Notes under the pieces: model-generated
The model's database searches: none
The model's input: only the letters and a program-made list of their open reading frames with translations
What the model was told of the DNA's origin: nothing
Made by a program: the position numbers and the translations under genes
Origin: Zychaea mexicana
Taxonomy: Eukaryota; Mucoromycota; Mucoromycetes; Mucorales; Lichtheimiaceae
Length of the DNA: 64,000 nt
Reading direction: 5' to 3'
NCBI RefSeq assembly: GCF_025766255.1
Contig: NW_026516703.1
Span: forward strand, 267,926 to 331,925
Part shown: piece by piece, positions 34,720 to 48,369 of the stretch
Position numbering within the stretch: the stretch's first letter is position 1
Layout of the letters: the number at the start of each line of letters is the position of its first letter

Positions 34720-35486
34720 AACGGAGAGAAAAGTAATGTCAACTTGAGGCATGTAGTGTTTGTTGGAGTAGCGTGATATTAGAATATACAAACAGTATAC
34801 GGCTCACCTCAAGTTTATGTTACAGAAGAGACAACAGTACGAGTTAAATAAACTGTAGATGTATACACTTTCTGTACATTAGGTGGCATTCGTGTAATGA
34901 TTCGCGTAGAGAACGTATGCGTTGAACAAACGTATCGTATCAAAAAATAATAATGGGTAAATTCTCGGTATGATAGTAGTTTGCAGTATGATACTTTTAG
35001 ACAGGTTTTTATCTGACAAAAGTAAAAATGAAACATATCATGCGATATATCTAGTATGCTTAACCCCTGGCCTTGATTGTAATTGTACGTTCTAGCAGTA
35101 TCTATAGCTGAACCGATCGGAATAATGTGCTTGGCAAGTTGCTGATGATGATGTTGCTGTACACATCAGCGAGTAGAGTACTGTAGGTTTGACAGCAGCG
35201 TATGCTAGCACAGTATGCTTTTCAACTTGTAGGTGAGGCGCATTAGTGTACATCCAATAACTCTCATTGACTTCTTTTCCCTAGAGCCATATTTATACAG
35301 AACTCTAAATCTGAGGTGGTTAGTAGTAACGCTGATGGTTTCGTCATATCAAGTCTGATGGGGTTTGCGGTTAAATGTCAAAACTTGGCACACTACTTGA
35401 GGTAATAAAGATAAAAGGGCTCATTTGAAACAGCGGTGTATACAAGCAAATGTAATATTTCATGACACCAAATTTAATTTTCTGTC
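34720..35486. mobile_element. Unclassified repeat family, short copy (about 0.77 kb)
   Basis: Corresponds to 29224-29880 joined directly to 32022-32130 of the long copy, with many substitutions and small indels. It contains no coding sequence. Edges are approximate. Confidence 0.55.
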
Positions 35487-36447
35487 CGTCAGAAAGGGAT
35501 GAGAAATGCAGCAACAACATCTTTCCCCGCAACTGCCACGTTACATCACATACCAAATTTGATGATTCGTTTGTCTCACCAGGAAAGCCTTAGTTGAATT
35601 CTTTGCTGCAGTTTCCTGTATACATGGTGTATTGTTATATAGAAGCGACATAGTGCGGACTGTGAACGTCTCTACTTGTAATCATATCCGCATGATGAAA
35701 AGCAACAAGTTGGCTCTCGTTTTTCTCACTACATCATATATCCACACGTTCGTTGCCTGTTTCGAGCATGTGCAATGACAGTGATTGGATGGAGCATGTA
35801 TTCTGGCTTATATATCGCTCTTTGCAGCTACAACAAGGGGATGGGGCTGGATCATAAACCTCTGGAACACAACCTTTTGTCTTCGCCATGTACCCGTTCG
35901 AAAGCGGGAACATCTTTTTTGCGGGGACTAGATCCAGGAGTGGAGGTTTGTATGCTTGATGTACCTGCGAGTGCTTGCAAATTGTTGTGCACCTCGTGTC
36001 CCTAGACGGACAAGCACCACCCGCATCATCCATTATGGGCGCTCTTCATACCAAAGCAGCACAGGCGACCAAGTGTGTGTGGAAGCACTGTGTGACACTG
36101 CAGGCTCCGCCAAATAATTCCTTTAAAATGTTCTCGTTCCCTCTCTTCCTTCTCTTCTTCTTTATCCTGTGTGTTGTGCGGGCCCTCTCTCTCACTCTCT
36201 CCTCCTTTCAGCAGCTACGTTTGATACAGTCGAGCTGCTGCTTATTTCCCTTCGTAAACATCTTACTTTATCCTATCTCATATTTCTTATTCAGTCAGAA
36301 TACCTTTTTTACTGTCTACTGCTGCTTAAACTTACTTTCACTCTCAAGCAACACCCCCTCCACCACGCACACACAACACTTTTACCTTCCATTAGAGACA
36401 ACAGCATATAAAAAGATACACAGCGTTCCTACTAGACAATTGACAGC
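35487..36447. other. Intergenic, upstream of dynactin
   Basis: The proximal 300 bp is CT-rich (TTCTCTTC..., CTCTCTCACTCTCTCC), typical of a fungal promoter/leader. A Cys-rich 99-codon minus-strand ORF (36033-35734) has no other support. Nothing else was seen. Confidence 0.5.
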
Positions 36448-39400
36448 ATGTCCGTAGTCGACAGGCACAGACGCCAATCTGTTGCCCTCGGAGCAGCCCG
36501 CCGAAACAGTCTCCACAGCAGCGTAATCAACAATGGAGTATCAACACCCAGCAGCAGCAACAGCAACGCATTGCCAAGCGATCTTCAAGTCGGGGCTCGA
36601 GTACTTGTTCATGGCGAGAATCTCGGCACCGTTCGTTATGCTGGCCCGACGAGTTTCCAGACAGGCAAATGGGTCGGTGTTGAACTTGATGAGCCTTTGG
36701 GAAAAAACAACGGTGTCGTTCAGGGGAAACGGTACTTTGAATGCCGCTCAAACCATGGCGTATTCGTTCGTCCTGCGCATGCTAAAGTGCTACCACCCTC
36801 AACTAAAAAGGTATTAAACCTTAGACTATATATATATATAGCACCCTTGAAATCATTTCTTGAAATAGCCCTTCTAGAGAGATGGACAGAGATGGGAGAA
36901 GAGAGAGAAGGGAACAGAAGGGGAGGTTAAATAAGTGAGAACGCTGTCATATTGATTGAAAAGGGGGTGTATGTGTGCTCATATCGTACAGGAAACAGCA
37001 CCAGCATCGCCTCGATCGGATCGGAACAGCGACTCGCCTCAAAGACCACAGCAGGATCCGGGTCGTGCTGTCAAAGCAGCTGCTCGTCGCTCGATGACCC
37101 AGGCACCAGCACAGCCAGCCTCACTCGCCAAACGACGTGCATCCATGGCTGCTTCAACCGTAGAATCCTCTCGTCAAACCGCATCGCCTGCCACACGAGC
37201 CACACGAGTGCCGCAACAACACCAACAGACAAAGACAACAACAACTGGCACGAGTGCACGTCGACCGTCGTCCTACGTTTCGCCTAGCTCTGCCAAATCG
37301 ACCGCAACTACTGCCACTGCACGAACGCCGACAACACCGACCAGTCGTGCAACTACTGTACCCGCTACGCGAGGAACAACAGCGACACCTACAGCAACAA
37401 AGACGAGCGGTACCCTTTCTAGAGCTGCTACTACGGGTAGCGCTCCGCCTCGACGGAAAAGCATGTATGTCAACAATAAAGATGCTCAAGGAGGTCGTCC
37501 CCGATCCGGCACTGTGGGCGCTTCCTCAATGCGTGGTGAACCTAATACCGCTGCCGCTAAAGCAGCGGCGCGTGAAAAGGCAGCACGAGAGGCAGAGGAA
37601 GCTCGTTTAGCCGAAGAGGCAGCAGCAGCAGCTCGTAAGGCTGAAGAGCGTCGACTTGCAGAAGAAGAAGCGAGGGAACGCGAAATGAAGTTAGAACGTG
37701 AACGTCAGCTTCAACAAATCCGGATCCGTCAGCAACAACAGATGTTACTACGAGCTCAAAAGCAAGAACAACAACGACAGCAGCAACAGCAAGAGTCAGC
37801 TGACGATGATAAAGAGAGTAGCGAATGCATGAGTCATGCAGACGACGACGAAGACGACGAAGACGACGAGGACGATGACGATCGGACTCCTTCGCAAATA
37901 GACACCGAGGAAGATTCGTCAGACAAGGATACACCTGCAACGCCAGCTGATCAAGACGATGGACCTGTTGAACGCATGGTCAAAGATTGCAATCCAGGTC
38001 AATCGCAAGCACACCACGAACAACAACGACATCAGCCTGCTTATGGTGCTCTTGCTACAACCATGCCAATAAGCAAGTCGGATCAGGTAAAATAAAGCGA
38101 TTATCCAAAAAGAACTTTACAATATATTCTTATGCGGAAGATCATTTTCTATATGAACCAACCATAGGTCGTTCCACTCAAGGATTACGAAGAACTGCGA
38201 TTCAAGTTGAAAATACTGGAAACAAAACGTCAAGAAGATCGTGAGCGTTACCGTGAACACGAAAAGATCAAAGAAGAAGCCCAACAATTTTTGACTCTGC
38301 GTAATAAACTTCAAGGTAACAACATCCCAGCCCAACAGTCTCCAATTAACTCCCGATTTTTCCTAAACGTAAAAAAACCTGCATGATTCTAGATAAAATT
38401 GGTGAACTACAAAAAGACCTTCGAGACACGAAACGCGAACTCAAAGAAACAGCTGCAGATAAAGAAAGTTTAGAATCAAAATACAATGAAATGTCAGATT
38501 CGTTGGAGATGATGACTCTGGACAAAGAAGTTGCTGAAGAGCGAGCCGAAGTCTTGCAGCAAGAAGTCGACATTCTCAAGGACAAGATTGAGGAAATAAG
38601 TGTCGACTTGGATGTTCTTAAACGTGAAGCCGGTAAATACATCTTCTTCTCACAAATACCTATACATATACATATTTTTGTCTATTTGCGATATTGACGA
38701 TGGGGATAAATGTTTCACTAGATATTTTGAACCGACCTCCTAATCCTGACGGTGCTGATGATGATCAAGCACGAAACTCTCTGGAAATTGTCCAGCTTGA
38801 GCGACATAACGAACGACTCCGCGAGGCATTGATTCGGTAAAGAAAGAATAGATAGTGCATGTAGACTTGAGGATATTCACAATTGTCGGTGTGTTGGGAA
38901 CTTTTTCCATAGCTTGCGAGATGCAACAAACGAACAAGAGGCCGAATTAAGTACTCAAATCAAGGAACTCGAAAATGAAAACTACGAGCTATATGAAATT
39001 AAAGGTAAAACTAACTCCTAGTCCTTTCTGTCACTTTGTACAACGGGTCGACCGTTATCGCAAAAGACTAATCATCTTTATTACAGCTCAATATGAAAAG
39101 GTTAAAGAAAAATTGGAGACTGCCGAGAGTCAGATCGAAGATCTGCGTCAGCGTCTTGACGATGCATTGGGTGCCGAAGAAATGGTTGAACAACTGACCG
39201 AAAGGAACCTTGCTCTCAATGAAAAGCTGGAAGAAATCCAAGCTGGCCATGATGATTTGGAAGCACTCAAAGAACTTGCTGACGAATTGGAAGAAAACCA
39301 CGTCGAAACCGAAAAGCAGCTTCAAGCAGAGATTGGTAAGGAATTGATACAATACTTTTGAAAAACTAAAGTGGTGGCAGTTCTTGGTTCTCAAGTAGCG

Positions 39401-42400
39401 TCACATAACAAAAAAAAAACCATTACATGTTACGTATCATATGTAGATCATCGTGACATGTTGTTGCGTGAACAGCTCGAACGTCTGAAATCTGCTGAAG
39501 AAACCAACCTTGATTACGAAGCAACTATTCAGCAGTTTAGAGAGCTGGTCCAACATCTCCAAAGGTAAGATGTTTTAGTTTTTGCGTATCAACAGTCAGT
39601 AGTCGGGAGCACATAGTGAACTAATACTTTAATTTGCTATCTAGTGATTTGGAGCACCTGCGTCAAAAAGAAAAGGACCAGCAAACCGAGAATCACAACC
39701 TGGCAAGTCAGTCACAGACGATGATGTCGCTCAACATGCAACTCCAGTCGACTGTCATGAAAGCTCAAGCCAAAGCCATTGACTTGGAACTTCGCAAACT
39801 TGAGGCTGCTCAAGCAAATGATCGCCTCAGTTACATTCAGGTAAAAGATTCCACTTTAGAAACCTTTTTATTGAGAGTCGACCGCGTAAAAGAAAAGGAG
39901 CTGTACTGATCATAGACAACACACTTGATTCTATATAGCCATATTTGCCAGATGCCTTCTTCAAATCCGAAAATGATCCAATTTCTTGCTTGTTGCTGTT
40001 CAAGCGCTTGGTATTCAAATCTGAATTGATTATCAAGCATCTTGATCAAAGCCATCCAATCAGTGAAAAGATTATGGATAATGTATCGGAAAGCCTGGTT
40101 TCGGTCTGCGAGGTAGCTATCAAAAAGGCAATAAGAAACATTCAATGCAATGATGGATATAGCTAACGTCTCGTCAAAGCTACGACAAAAAGCAGCATGG
40201 TTGGGCGATTTGGCCAAGCGATTTGTCACGTTTGTCAAGCATTGTACACCTGAGGAATTTTCGGAAATGGCTCGGGTGTACCATGATTTAGTTGGCTCTG
40301 AACGAAGGTATGATAGAAATGCTAAAGTGCATCATGGGAACCCTCTAACACTAAAAATGATCCGATCCTCTAGATTGAATGCTCTTGTAGAGTTCTTTAG
40401 AACTGAAGAATCCAATGATAACGAATCCGTGGTGGATCTCCAAAGGTATTCAAATAGACAAAAACATGCACAATGATGTTACTTCTAGTCGACTAAATTC
40501 TTTCTTTTATGTAGAATCATTGCTCACCTGGAGCACCTGGCTGAAGTTTACCTCGTTCAAAGCAGCGATACGGGCAACGCTGACTTGTTCTTTAGCTTGA
40601 CCAGAGCATTTGACATGAACTCAGACAAGATGATGGTTGAGTTGACGTTTGTGAAACAGATTGTGTACAATGCAAACAAGGCTGAAGGTAATATATCTTA
40701 AAAGGGTGACTTTTCAGCGCGTGAACAAACATCCCCCTCTACTGAGTGGGTGATGATAGTCCTTACTAATCATGCTTTCTGACCTCTTTCAAGCCATGAC
40801 AATTATCGAAGGTCCAGAGCGTCTTGATTATGACTACATGGAGCCCCTTGGACGTCTTGTCACTGAAACGAAGAACTGCAAGATGGTTGCAAGGTAAGGA
40901 AGAAACTTTGTTTTTCTCGAATCCCCCCAAGAAAACCTTGATAAGCTTCGTGTGTACTTTCTCGAAAACTTACACCCTCCCTTTTTTTCAATCAGGAAAT
41001 TGTTGCGACAGTTGGATGATCTTGCAGAGCAAGCATTGACGCCAAAAGCGGAGCATTTGCATAAGTTCAGAACCATGTACGCCTTAAGCGCCAAACTGAG
41101 CCAATTTTGCTTTGAGGTAAGAGATCAATCTTATCCATGCGCGGGCGGAGGCAACAACAACAAAAAGACGTGACTGATGATGATGGTGGTGATTAACATG
41201 TGATGATTATATTAGACGCTGAAACAAATTCTGGGTTACCTGGACAACAAGCGTACCAACAGAGAACATATCACTCTGGGCGAGGTTCAAGGCATTATTT
41301 ACAACAAATGCGATGATATTCTTGATATTTCTGAGACGACAATGTGGGATGGTTGTTTGAAGATGCTCAAGTCTCTTTCCAGTGAGCTAGCCACGACCCT
41401 GAAAAGAATCGAACACGATAACCGTATGGATAAGAGTAAGTACTTGTTTTTTTTCATGCGGGGTAATTGTCGACGCTTTACGTACTCAAATGTAATGTCG
41501 GAAATGTTTTAGTTGCCACGGGTATCCCGCCATGGGTCCAACGTGCTTCTGACATGAAGGCAGAAGTTGTCATTAACCATGACATGGAACGCAAGCTCCA
41601 ACAGCACAGTGAAGAGATCTTCAAGTTGATCAAGGACATCAAATCCAAGGTGGGTGATAAAGAAAGAGGAGGAAGGGGTGGGGTGGAGAGGACACTGTAT
41701 AATTTTGCCGTGTTTCTAACTCTGTTGGACACACACCAAACTCTTTAGGATCAAGCTTTACAAGAAGCAAACATCAGAGTAGAACTACTCGAGCGACGCA
41801 TGGAGGCAGCCAAGAAGGATACAGAGCAATTCCATGCGCTTGAAGAAAGCCTTGAAAAGGCAAAGGCTCAGACCCAAATGTATAGCGAAGCAATGGAGAA
41901 TTTGCAGACCGAGTACGAAGCTCTCGAGCAAGAAAACAATCAACTCAAAAAAGTTGCAGCAGCAACAACCCAGAAGGAGGATAAACGACTATCGATTCCT
42001 CGCAAGCCAAGTGGCTATGACACCAGTAATAGTAGCATCGTCGAAGAAGAAACGGTTGTGGGAGAGCTGTCAGACGCTGCTGAGTATGCCGATATGCACA
42101 ATCATGTAAGCACCACATCTTGTATAAAAAAACGAAAGCGTTTGTATACTCATCAGGGGCCATTCTTATATAGATGGAAATTCTCAAGGCAGGCATTCGG
42201 TACCTCCGAGCCGAAAATGCACACCTCAAGCGCTGCGACCTTGCACGGTCGCTCAAACTGGAACAGCTTCCACCCATTCAAGGGTCGCTCAATTCCGCTG
42301 CTGTTGAGATAGGGGAGGAGGACGAGGAGGAGAATGAGAATGACCAAGAACGGGCAGCAACAAAGGAACCAGAAGCACGCGATATGGTGCGGTCTCTCGC

Positions 42401-42940
42401 AACAGAGACGCGCGTCCTTCTGAAAGATCTGCGGACAGCAAGCGCGTCGCCCAAGGTTGTTGCGCTAAGCGAGCGTGGTCGTCGCTCTGGAGAATGGCGC
42501 AGCATGAAAAAGACACCCGATTATCAATACCAAACCCAGCAGTCAGTGTTGTACACGCTCAAGCAGCGTAGTGAGCAGCTCAAAGACAAGCTAAAGCAGC
42601 TTCAATACACAACCACTGACAATGAGACAACAACGATGGTACACGGAGCAATACAGGTAGCAGCATTGCTGGTTAGAGGCTGTCAGGAGAACCTGGTTTC
42701 TAACGAAATACTTTATATTCCCCCACACACTCTCTATAGCCGTTACAGCGTCCACTGAACTACTTGACGCAGTCCATCGCCAAAGTCCAGATACCCCGCT
42801 TGTCGAGCAATGTAACTTCTTCCTCAGCAAATACTACTACCACTACTACTACCACTACCACACCTACTAGTCGCCGCCATTGCATTCAACTAACCAGCGC
42901 CGCTGAATTTGAGCGGATCCACAGCATCTTTATTCGTTGA
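36448..42940 (+). CDS. Dynactin subunit p150 (DCTN1 / Nip100 / ro-3)
   Basis: This is the CAP-Gly arm of dynactin, which tethers dynein to microtubules and cargo. The start is the ATG at 36448. The CAP-Gly domain is at residues about 47-115 (VGARVLVHGENLGTVRYAGP, GKWVGVELDEPLGKNNGVVQ, YFECRSNHGVFVRP). A basic Ser/Thr/Pro-rich microtubule-binding linker follows (37000-37500), then an Ala/Glu/Arg-rich helix, Gln runs and an acidic Asp/Glu tract (37840-37890). Coiled coils run from about 38170 to 39840. The globular dynactin region (39937-41430) includes FFKSENDPISCLLLFKRLVF and the next KIMDNVSESLVSVCE segment. A second coiled coil follows (41750-42300). The last exon begins PLQRPLNYLTQSIAKVQIP and carries a poly-Thr run, stopping at TGA 42938-42940. 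About 18 introns. Confidence 0.94.
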
Positions 42941-43723
42941 TTTCTATTATTGCATCATCTATGATTTTTCTTTTTATTTCCATTATATTAGCTTTACCAC
43001 TACAACACCAATATCCCACCCACCCCAACACACACGCACACACACACACTTTTATATATATGTAGAATATTTTTTTATATGAATAACGACAATAGCCTTT
43101 CTCTCTCTCTCTCTCTCTCTCTCTTATAAACATTTAATACTAGGACGTTGTAAAACGGCTGAAGGAAAAGGGACGCATCAATACGTGTCCCGATCTTCCC
43201 CCCTCGAATCATGCAGTTTTGGTCCCAGGCACAGGAACCTGGTCGGTTAGTATCCAACCTTGTCACACACTACACTCACGGATGTGGCTCCGAAAAACCA
43301 CACTTTTGTCCGTCCGTACAACCCCCAGTATACAGAGTGTGTATGTAGTAGTAGTAGTATTATAAGGTTTATTTTCTCTTCGGCCCAAACTGTTTTCTTC
43401 TTCCTACTACCTCCGCACTTCAACCCATCCACCTTCTGTTACCTTTCTTTCTTTCTTTCTTTTTCAACCTTTTTTTTCTTATCTGTACGTTGTGTCGGCC
43501 ATTGTCAAAAAAAAAGTTGGTTCGCATTCCAAGTTTACCTAACTCTAATATTTAGCCTTTTTTTATCACCCTCGCTTTTTCTGCGGAATCAGGTACATTA
43601 CCATCATACACATGATCGCTTTTTCTCGTACATTGAGTACAAAGCGTAAAATCGAAAGAGTTTGGTGGCTGACTTGAAGAGATTGGCGGGTGGGGGTGGG
43701 ACTTGGAACTGGATTAGATAAAG
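42941..43723. other. Dynactin-kinesin intergenic region with (CT)n tract
   Basis: Contains a CT microsatellite at 43098-43124, a CA-rich stretch (43021-43050) and a CT/T-rich block (43370-43490), likely the kinesin promoter and leader. No coding exon seen. Confidence 0.6.
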
Positions 43724-46700
43724 ATGTCAGGCAACAGCATCAAGGTCGTGTGTCGTTTCCGACCGCAAAACAAACTGGAAATTAAAGAAGGGGGTGAGCC
43801 CATCATTGACATTGCCGAGGAAGGCACGGCGGTAAAACTCAATGTAAGCTAGTCTCTTCTTTTGTTTTCTTTTGCTTCCATCTTGAAACCATATTTTATC
43901 TCCTACTCCCACTTTCCTAACCGTACTTTTCCTTTGGATACGAATATGATGTATTACAGGGTCAAGAAACGAAGGGAGCAAGCTATGCGTTCGACAAGGT
44001 GTTTGGTATGAACACCAAGCAAGAAGACATTTTCAACTATTCGATCAAGTCGATTGTCGATGGTAGGATAACATTCAAAGAGCCCTTTTTTGTGGGAAAC
44101 ACGCTATCTTTCGTTATCACTTACTCAAAAGTAACCAAATTGTTGCATGAATAAAATCTAGATGTCGTTGCTGGTTACAACGGTACTGTGTTTGCTTATG
44201 GCCAAACGGGTTCCGGAAAGGTATATATACAAACATTCCTGCACACTTGGTTAAGTATAGTCTCTCCTTACGAGTCTGCATTAATATCTAATGCTCCATA
44301 AAGACATTTACCATGATGGGCTCGAGTATCGATGACGAGGTCAACAAGGGTATCATTCCACGTATCGTGGAGCAGATTTTTGCAAGCATCATGGAGTCGC
44401 CTGCGAATATGGAATTCACCGTAAAGGTTTCCTATATGGAAATTTATATGGAGAAAGTGCGCGATCTGTTGAACCGTAATGTGTTGTCTTTATATATCTC
44501 TGTTGACCGCTTTCGCTTCTCGATCTATTACCCAGATTTGTACTAACATGGGAAGTTCTACACTTCTTCTTTCTGCGATCCTCTAGCTCAACACGATAAC
44601 CTTCCTATCCACGAAGATAAAGTCAAGGGCGTTTACGTTAAGGGCGTGCTTGAAGTTTATGTTTCCTCCACCGAAGAAGTGTATGAAGTCATGCGTCGCG
44701 GTAGCAACAACCGTGTGGTTGCCTCCACAAGTAATTAATAGCTGGTTAAATAGAAAGCAAAAGATGATTGCAGTGCTCGGGGCTGATGTGAACTATCTTA
44801 AAAATACTAGACATGAACGCCGAGAGTTCTCGAAGTCATTCAATGGTGTTGATCACCATCACACAAAAGAATCTCGATACTGGCGCTGCCAAAAGCGGTA
44901 AACTCTACTTGGTTGATTTGGCAGGTTCTGAGAAGGTTGGCAAAACCGGTGCTTCCGGTCAAACTTTGGAAGAAGCCAAAAAGATCAACAAATCCCTGAC
45001 GGCTTTGGGCATGGTCATTAATGCTTTGACGGATGGCAAGGTAAAGTAGATAAGAATCACTCGACTTTTTTTTTTAAAAAAAAAAAAAGGTGAGCTATAC
45101 TTTAACAGTTACAATCCGATTCTCTTTTTAGTCGAGCCATATTCCATACCGAGATTCAAAATTAACTCGTATCTTGCAAGAATCCTTGGGTGGTAACTCA
45201 CGGACAACCTTGATTATCAACTGTTCACCATCCTCGTACAACGAAGCCGAAACGGTATCGACACTTCGTTTTGGTGTCCGTGCAAAGACGATCAAGAACA
45301 AGGCCAAGGTCAATGCCGATCTTTCGCCTGCAGAATTAAAAGCTCTTTTGAAGAAAGTCAAGAGCGACACCGTCTCATACCAACAATACATTACAGCTTT
45401 GGAGGGCGAAATTACAATCTGGCGCTCAGGTCGCAAGGTGCCTGAAATTCAATGGGCTACGATGGATAAGAAAAATAATGCACCAAAACAATCCCCCGCT
45501 GCTCGCGCTATTGCTGCTACCGAAAGTGCTCCTGATTCAAGACCGTCAACGCCGACACCCGTTCTGGATAAGGACGAGCGTGAAGAACTGTTAAAGCGTG
45601 AAAACGAACTTGTGGAACAAATAACAGAAAAGGTATCACCATCAGTGACGTTTATTCTTCCTATTAACTATGTACATCAATTTAACACTCCCATCGTCAT
45701 TTACTTGCAGGAAAATGAACTTTCGAGCCGAGAAAAGCAAGTACAGCAAATGCAGGAGGAACTTACTGAGCTCAAGGAGCAGGAAAAGACATACACCGGA
45801 GAGAATCAGCAGATGATAGCCGAGCTGAGTGAAGTCAAGGTGCAGCTCGAAAAGGTTACGTATGATAGCAAAGAGAGCGCAATCACAGTAGACTCGCTTA
45901 AGGAGGCCAATCAAGAGCTGACAGCCGAGTTACAAGAGCTGCGCAAGACTTTGACACAAGTTCGTGAATCAGTTCAAAAAGAACAGGAAGAAATTGCGCA
46001 AAAGACTTCAGAGTTGATGAAGAAGAATGCTTCCGTAAGTTACATACAGGATATATAACTTGATGACTATAGCAAAGGTTATTTCAAGAGAGGGAGAGAA
46101 ACTAATGTGCATATGTATATATGATCGTCATACTAGGGTGAAGTGAACGAGAAGCAAAGACAAATGGCAGATACGCTTCAGAACCTGGCAGATATTAATC
46201 CAAATGATTACACCATGTCGCCTGAAGAGCTTGCTATTTTGAAGCAAGAGCTTGGTGAATCGAAAGCGCTTGTTGATAAGCACCAAGAAACGATTCGTAG
46301 CTTGAGCCAAGACAAGGAAGGGTTGAGCAACAGGCGCACCGAACTGGAAAGGAGGATCGCGACATTGGAAACCGAATATGAAGAGTTGCTCGAAAAGACC
46401 ATTGCTGATGAAGAGCGCGATGCTGATATCCAGGATACCATCTCGGAGTTGAAGGTAAGTTTTCTAGAAACCGAGATAAATATAGTATATATAAAAGAAT
46501 GGGAGAGACAGAGAGCATGTGTGTCCAACGGTTCTATTATGTGCGTTTGTAAAATGATGACCTTAGGGCAAGATCGAGGCACAATATGCAACCAAGAAAG
46601 AGATGCAGCAACGTGAGATCGAAGAACTCAAGCATGATTTGGAACTCAAGACGGAGGAAGAAGACAAACTGACAAGTGCAGTGCAAGAGCTCCAAAGCAT

Positions 46701-47594
46701 CAACGACAAACTTCAAGCCGCTATCTCTGCTCGACGTCAAAAACCGACAACGACAACGACGACGACGACAACGACAACGACCGATGGCTCTAGTAGTGAT
46801 GGCATGACCTACGAGGAGAAGGAGAAGGATCTGGAACGCATGCGCAAATCTATGGCACATCAGCTCGCTGATTTTGAAGTCATGAAGAAGGCATTGATGC
46901 GTGATCTGCAAAACCGTTGTGAAAAGGTGGTCGAGTTGGAGATTTCGCTGGACGAGACGCGAGAGCAATACACAAATGTGCTCAGAGCCACCAACAACAA
47001 GGCACAGCAAAAGAAAATGTCGTTCCTGGAAAGAAATCTTGAACAGCTAACCAATGTGCAGAAACAGGTTAGAAAACTGAGATGCTATGTCATATTTCCC
47101 CTTGAATCGTTAATCTGGGACTGACCACAGTAATCATACATTCTCTAAAATTTTAGCTGGTCGAACAAAACTCGCAGCTGAAAAAGGAAGCCGCGCTGGC
47201 AGATCGTAAGCTTATTACACGCAATGAACGGATCCAGAACTTGGAAACTCTATTGCAGGAAGCCAAACAACGATTGCTTTCTCAGAATGAAAAGTAAGTT
47301 TTTTTCATTCTCTCAGCAGCATATCTGAACCTCTCTCTCTAACTCTCCCGCAATGACAACTATAGATTCGAGGCACAGCTTCAAACTGTAAGAGAACGCT
47401 TGGAGCATGCTCGTTCGACCAAATCGCAGGGCGGTATGGCAGCATTTGACTTTGGTAGAATCGCTAAACCTTTAAGAGGTCGTGGTGCGGTGAAGGATAT
47501 CAGCACGGCTGGAGATATTGACGAAAAGGCTGCTGCTGCTGCTACCATGGCAGCCCGTGACAAACGTTCGTCATGGATCCCCTCGTTCCGATAA
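43724..47594 (+). CDS. Conventional kinesin heavy chain (kinesin-1, fungal Kin1/KinA type)
   Basis: Plus-end microtubule motor that carries vesicles and, in hyphae, dynein/dynactin to the tip. The start is [17 protein letters not shown]. The motor domain has the P-loop GQTGSGKT (split by an intron at 44220-44303), [11 protein letters not shown] (switch I) and VDLAGSEK (switch II), then [19 protein letters not shown]. The neck is [20 protein letters not shown]. Coiled-coil stalk exons follow to about 47280. Near the C-terminus GRIAKPLRG carries the IAK autoinhibitory motif. A run of 12 Thr codons (46744-46779) interrupts the stalk. About 11 introns, including one right before the acceptor at 44586 that restores LLNPQHDNLP. 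Confidence 0.95.
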
Positions 47595-48369
47595 ACCACC
47601 ACCCTTCTTAATTTTAGAATTTATATTATGATCCCTTCCCCCCTTGTGTGTGTGTGTCAAGTACATTGTTCCTATTTTGTCTATATATTATTATACCCTC
47701 TTTACTCTCTCTCTCTCTCCCCCCTTTCTTCCAACAAACTACCCTTCCTTCTCTTGCAATAATTTTCTTGACGTTTTTTGTCTCTGTATACAAAGTAATG
47801 TATCTATGATAAATTACATAACTTTCTTTATCCCTTTTTCCTATCTTTCTTGACAGTATTACCGAATATATCATCAGCCTACTCTATGTACTACTAGGTA
47901 CTGTTACGGCTAATACGATGTATGTGTATTTTGTAGTGCTAGTCATCCCATGAGTGATTCTCCGTGGATATACAGTTGGATGATATATTGATCATAACCC
48001 AGGAGTCATGGCGACAAGTCTGTCTAATGAGCATCCATGCAGCGGCGGTGGGAAGGCGATCATATGTACATTTCAACCACGACATCAGTTTGCATATGCA
48101 CAAGACAACAAGGGCGTCATTTTATTAACATGTAACAATTCATGTTCGGATACAATAGAAGACCTGCATATATTGTTTGGACGCGTCTATTGCTGGTGGC
48201 TCACAGCGAGTACGGTACTGCTGCCTGCAGTACAGTAGTAGTAGTAGTAGTATTGCTAGTACACACATGGCTACACTTCATACTTGCTCAATGTTTTTGC
48301 ATCATCACTTAATCCTTGTTATACGTATCATTGTTTCGATATATCAGATATGAAAATGACTTTTTTTTA
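47595..48369. other. Intergenic between convergent kinesin and RMND1-like genes
   Basis: T-rich 3' flank, a TG run (47645-47657), a CT run (47705-47718) and a TAG microsatellite (48236-48252). No gene seen. Confidence 0.6.

Noticed and set aside
35734..36033. Cys-rich 99-codon minus-strand ORF upstream of dynactin
   Set aside because: No signal peptide, no conserved spacing of cysteines and no other coding evidence.
37154..37940. Long minus-strand ORFs across the dynactin linker
   Set aside because: Antisense shadows of the Ala/Thr/Arg-rich dynactin exon.
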